A stretch of DNA of 9,481 nucleotides from JBFWVD01 sp050246915 (GTDB taxonomy: Bacteria > Actinomycetota > Acidimicrobiia > Acidimicrobiales > Ilumatobacteraceae): assembly GCA_050246915.1 (NCBI GenBank), contig JBFWVD010000143.1, positions 1 through 9,481 on the forward strand, given 5' to 3'. Below, one piece after another: positions 7,170 to 9,481 of this stretch (position 1 is the first letter of the stretch; the number at the start of each line of letters is the position of its first letter). A program made the position numbers and the translations under genes. The notes under the pieces are model-generated. The model searched no databases, was not told where the DNA came from, and saw only the letters and a program-made list of their open reading frames with translations.

Positions 7170-7262
7170 ATGTCAACGTGCACACATGCCACGGCGACAC
7201 ATCGGAGCATCGCTCGGCGGCGCTGGGCGAAGGTCGTGTCTGCCTGTGCCCCTCGGCCGTGA
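7170..7262 (+). CDS. 30-codon leader-like ORF overlapping the acetyltransferase start
   Basis: An ATG at 7170 follows a strong ribosome site (GGGAAGGGAG, 7151-7160) at nine bases. It opens a 30-residue frame (MSTCTHATATHRSIARRRWA and ten more) that ends with TGA at 7260-7262. That stop overlaps the most likely GTG start of the acetyltransferase (GTGA, 7259-7262), which has no ribosome site of its own. The arrangement suggests translational coupling. The peptide is basic and has no known domain; it may act only through its translation. The alternative is that the acetyltransferase begins upstream in its own frame, for example at GTG 7178. Confidence 0.35.
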   Translation: MSTCTHATATHRSIARRRWAKVVSACAPRP

Positions 7263-8464
7263 TCGACACACGCGTTGCGACGGAGGAGGACTGGCCGGGA
7301 CTGTGCGATGCGTTCAGCCGCACCTTTGGAATGACGCTGACGGCGCAGGATCGTCAGGACCGGCGGAGCATCGTCGACCTGGCCAGGTTCCGGATCGCGT
7401 ACGACAGTCGTGAGATCGTCGGCATTGTCGGTTCATACGCGTTCGAGGTGACGTTGCCGGGAGGCAACAGCCTTCCGATGGCCGGAATAACATGGGTTTC
7501 GACGGCTGCGACGCATCGGCGACAGGGCATCGTTTCGCGTTTGATCGCCGAGACGCATCAAGCCATCGTGGATCGGGGTGAGCCGATCGCGAACCTGATG
7601 GCGAGCGCAGGCGGCATCTACGAGCGGTTCGGATACGGCGTCGCAACCCGTCAACGCGTCGCGCGCGTGAGCACGGATCAGGCCCAGCTGCGTGACGAGT
7701 TTCGGCCGCAACACGGTGCCGTGCGGTTCATGAGCGACGACGAGGCATGCGACGAGATCCCGCGCCTGTGGGACCGCTATCGGCGAACCCGTGCGGGTGA
7801 GGTCTCTCGATCGGCAGAGCTTCACGCGATGTTCCTCACGACCCGTTCACACGCGGACGGCGGTGCGAGTTCGACGTCGTACCTGCGACACGCCGATGGG
7901 TACGCGAGCTACCGAATCGCAGCACGCTGGACGGATGGCTGGCCCGAGCACGAGTTGACCGTGCTCGAGTTGGTGGCGCTGACGACCAACGCTCATGCCG
8001 CACTGTGGCACACGCTGCTCGGTGTCGACCTCGTGAAGGAGGTCAGCGTCGCCCGCATGCCCGAGGACGATCCGTTGCCATACCTGCTGACGGACTACCG
8101 GGCAGTCCGCACCACTGCGGTGAACGACGGGGTCTGGGTCAATGCGCTGGACCCGGCGAGGTGCTTTGCCGGCCGTGCCTACCAGACCGAGGATCGGTTC
8201 GTGGTGGAGACTCATGACGCCAATGGAGCGACGAGCAGATTCGCGATCGAGGGTGGCCCGGACGGAGGGTCGTGCAGCCGCGTCCGGACGCGACCGGACA
8301 TGACGATGACGTCGGCGGCTTTGTCAGCTCTCCTCTACGGTGGCGTCCGCCCGTCGTTGCTCGCGGCTGGCCGTCGCATCACCGCGCGAGACGACGCCAC
8401 GTTGCGTCGCGCGGACCTGTTCTTTGTGTGGCCGGTGGCACCGCTCTGCCAGACGCCATACTAG
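7259..8464 (+). CDS. GNAT N-acetyltransferase of the Eis family
   Basis: Transfers acetyl from acetyl-CoA to amines; Mycobacterium tuberculosis Eis acetylates aminoglycosides at several positions. From the GTG at 7259 the protein has 401 residues, the usual Eis length, and begins in family style (VIDTRVATEEDW). Domains in order: N-terminal GNAT with the acetyl-CoA loop VSTAATHRRQG (80-90), the Eis signature GGIYERFGYGVAT (119-131), whose Tyr126 falls at the position of the catalytic acid of M. tuberculosis Eis, a second GNAT-like domain, and a C-terminal SCP2-like domain. It ends in an aromatic residue (CQTPY), matching the family's use of the terminal carboxylate as base. The open frame continues 51 codons upstream to GTG 7106, but that stretch has no family features. 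The natural substrate is unknown, and resistance activity should not be assumed. Confidence 0.88.
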   Translation: MIDTRVATEEDWPGLCDAFSRTFGMTLTAQDRQDRRSIVDLARFRIAYDSREIVGIVGSYAFEVTLPGGNSLPMAGITWVSTAATHRRQGIVSRLIAETHQAIVDRGEPIANLMASAGGIYERFGYGVATRQRVARVSTDQAQLRDEFRPQHGAVRFMSDDEACDEIPRLWDRYRRTRAGEVSRSAELHAMFLTTRSHADGGASSTSYLRHADGYASYRIAARWTDGWPEHELTVLELVALTTNAHAALWHTLLGVDLVKEVSVARMPEDDPLPYLLTDYRAVRTTAVNDGVWVNALDPARCFAGRAYQTEDRFVVETHDANGATSRFAIEGGPDGGSCSRVRTRPDMTMTSAALSALLYGGVRPSLLAAGRRITARDDATLRRADLFFVWPVAPLCQTPY

Positions 8465-8513
8465 GACAGATCGACCCAGGCAGGCTCGATCCGGCGTCGC
8501 CTTTTACCTACAC

Positions 8514-8530
8514 GCCTCAACGGGTGAGGC
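8514..8530. terminator. short hairpin between convergent genes
   Basis: GCCTCA (8514-8519) and TGAGGC (8525-8530) pair over six bases around a five-base loop, nine bases past the stop of the minus-strand decarboxylase-like gene and about 50 past that of the acetyltransferase. The position suits a shared terminator, but the stem is short and has no T tail on either side. Confidence 0.35.
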
Positions 8531-8538
8531 TGGCTCAG

Positions 8539-9481
8539 TCAGACGAGTTTGGCGATGGAGGCCTGCACCGGTACTTCGATGAGCATCGGGCCCTTCGAGT
8601 CGAACGCGATCGCGAGGGCTTCTTTGACCTCGGACGCGGTCTCGGCGCGGACGGCCGGACAGAGGTAGCCCTGTGCCAGCGAGACGATGTCGAGCCCCGG
8701 TAGGGTCAGTCCGGGTACTCCGGGCAGGTCTTGGGCCTCAGCGAAGGCGCGCAGGATCGCGTATTCGCCGTTGCGCGGGACGACGAAGACGACGGGCAGC
8801 TCGTGTTGCACCGCCGACCAGAGCCCTTGGAAGGAGAACTGGAAGGATCCGTCGCCCACAGCTGTCACGATGTGTCGGTCGTTGCCGATCGTTCTGTCGC
8901 CGAGAGCGAAGCCCACAGCTGCGGGCACAGCCCATCCAAGCCCTCCGCTGGACGCGGTGTAGAAGGTTCGCGGGGTGTTGATTGGCCACCACTGGTGGAG
9001 CTCGCGTCGGTTGGAAGGCGTCTCCTCGAACAAGACGGCGTCAGGAGGCCTCACCTGCGCGAGCACCGACCACAACTCGTTCGGTGTGAGGGGGCTGCTC
9101 TCTCCGGAGATCTCGGCCGGTTGGACACGTCCGTTCGTCGGGAGCGGCGCGCTGCGTGGGTCCACCAGATCGACCAGTGCTGCCAACGCGAGGCCGGCGT
9201 CGGCAAGCAAGCTGTCTCCTACCGGCGCGCGCGCGGATTCGTTGGGATCGTCGGTGATGTGCAGCAGCGCGGTGTCCGCGGGGATGTAGTCACCGGGAAC
9301 GTGAGGGTAGTAGCTGAACACTGGCGCCCCGACCACGAGAACCAGGTCGTGACCGCGAAGTCTCTCGCACAGTGGTCCGATGGCGAACGGGAGGTTGCCT
9401 TGGAAGCACGGATGATCTTCGGGAAACGGCGTGCGGTCGCACGCGGGCGCGCACCACACCGGAGCCCGCAGCTTCTCGGCC
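8539..9481 (-). CDS. thiamine-diphosphate-dependent enzyme, benzoylformate decarboxylase-like, 5' end outside the window
   Basis: Only the last 313 residues are present; the family is about 530 long. Benzoylformate decarboxylase turns phenylglyoxylate and related 2-oxo acids into aldehyde and CO2 using thiamine diphosphate and Mg2+. The visible part is the central domain (EKLRAPVWCAPACDRTPFPE, LVLVVGAPVFSYY, LLHITDDPNESARAPVGDS), which strongly resembles MdlC-type proteins, and the C-terminal cofactor domain (GGLGWAVPAAVGFALG). The cofactor motif runs from GDGSF (around 8845-8856) to PRNGEYAIL; the Asp and the second Asn that bind Mg2+ are kept, while the first Asn of the common NNG is Arg here. 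The catalytic N-terminal Glu and His lie off the window. Relatives with other 2-oxo-acid substrates cannot be excluded. It is convergent with the acetyltransferase. Confidence 0.82.
   Translation of the reverse strand, partial: AEKLRAPVWCAPACDRTPFPEDHPCFQGNLPFAIGPLCERLRGHDLVLVVGAPVFSYYPHVPGDYIPADTALLHITDDPNESARAPVGDSLLADAGLALAALVDLVDPRSAPLPTNGRVQPAEISGESSPLTPNELWSVLAQVRPPDAVLFEETPSNRRELHQWWPINTPRTFYTASSGGLGWAVPAAVGFALGDRTIGNDRHIVTAVGDGSFQFSFQGLWSAVQHELPVVFVVPRNGEYAILRAFAEAQDLPGVPGLTLPGLDIVSLAQGYLCPAVRAETASEVKEALAIAFDSKGPMLIEVPVQASIAKLV

Noticed and set aside
7106..7258. N-terminal extension of the acetyltransferase to GTG 7106
   Set aside because: The extra 51 codons show no family similarity, and starting at 7259 gives the usual Eis length with Tyr126 in the expected place.

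Overview
High-GC, densely coded bacterial DNA. The Thr/Ala/Ser/Asp-rich linker behind the lipobox of the solute-binding lipoprotein, the frequent GTG starts, the GTGA overlaps and an Eis-type acetyltransferase all suggest an actinobacterium, possibly of the Acidimicrobiia. This assignment is an inference; no rRNA or other taxonomic marker is present.

Layout. 1-573 (minus) is a wrecked IS5-type transposase with frameshifts, internal stops and a missing centre. 620-1840 (minus) is a lipoprotein substrate-binding protein of an ABC importer, followed by a long stem-loop. 1841-2304 is a regulatory region with two divergent promoters of nearly identical sequence, each carrying the same imperfect palindrome between its -35 and -10. 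2305-5159 (plus) is the rest of the importer: an ATPase and, overlapping by four bases, a double-length fused permease. 5301-5760 (plus) is a small VOC/glyoxalase-fold gene broken by one extra base. 5885-7015 (minus) is a DadA/glycine-oxidase-like FAD amine oxidoreductase followed by a hairpin. 7016-7258 is a second divergent promoter region; it carries a third related palindrome and a 30-codon leader-like ORF. 7259-8464 (plus) is an Eis-family N-acetyltransferase. 8539-9481 (minus) is the C-terminal part of a benzoylformate-decarboxylase-like thiamine-diphosphate enzyme that runs off the window.

How the genes fit together. The binding protein, ATPase and fused permease make a complete Fbp/Pot-type importer whose two halves are transcribed divergently, apparently from a matched promoter pair that one regulator could control together. 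The substrate cannot be read from the sequence: ferric iron, polyamines, aminoethylphosphonate and other small ligands are all used by related systems. The enzymes that follow (VOC protein, amine oxidase, acetyltransferase, 2-oxoacid decarboxylase) look like small-molecule catabolic or accessory functions, and a link between them is only suggested by proximity.

Most of the window is ordinary metabolic and transport sequence. The signal least explained by gene annotation is the set of palindromes at 1870-1887, 2168-2185 and 7045-7062. I saw no CRISPR array, tRNA, rRNA or defence system.
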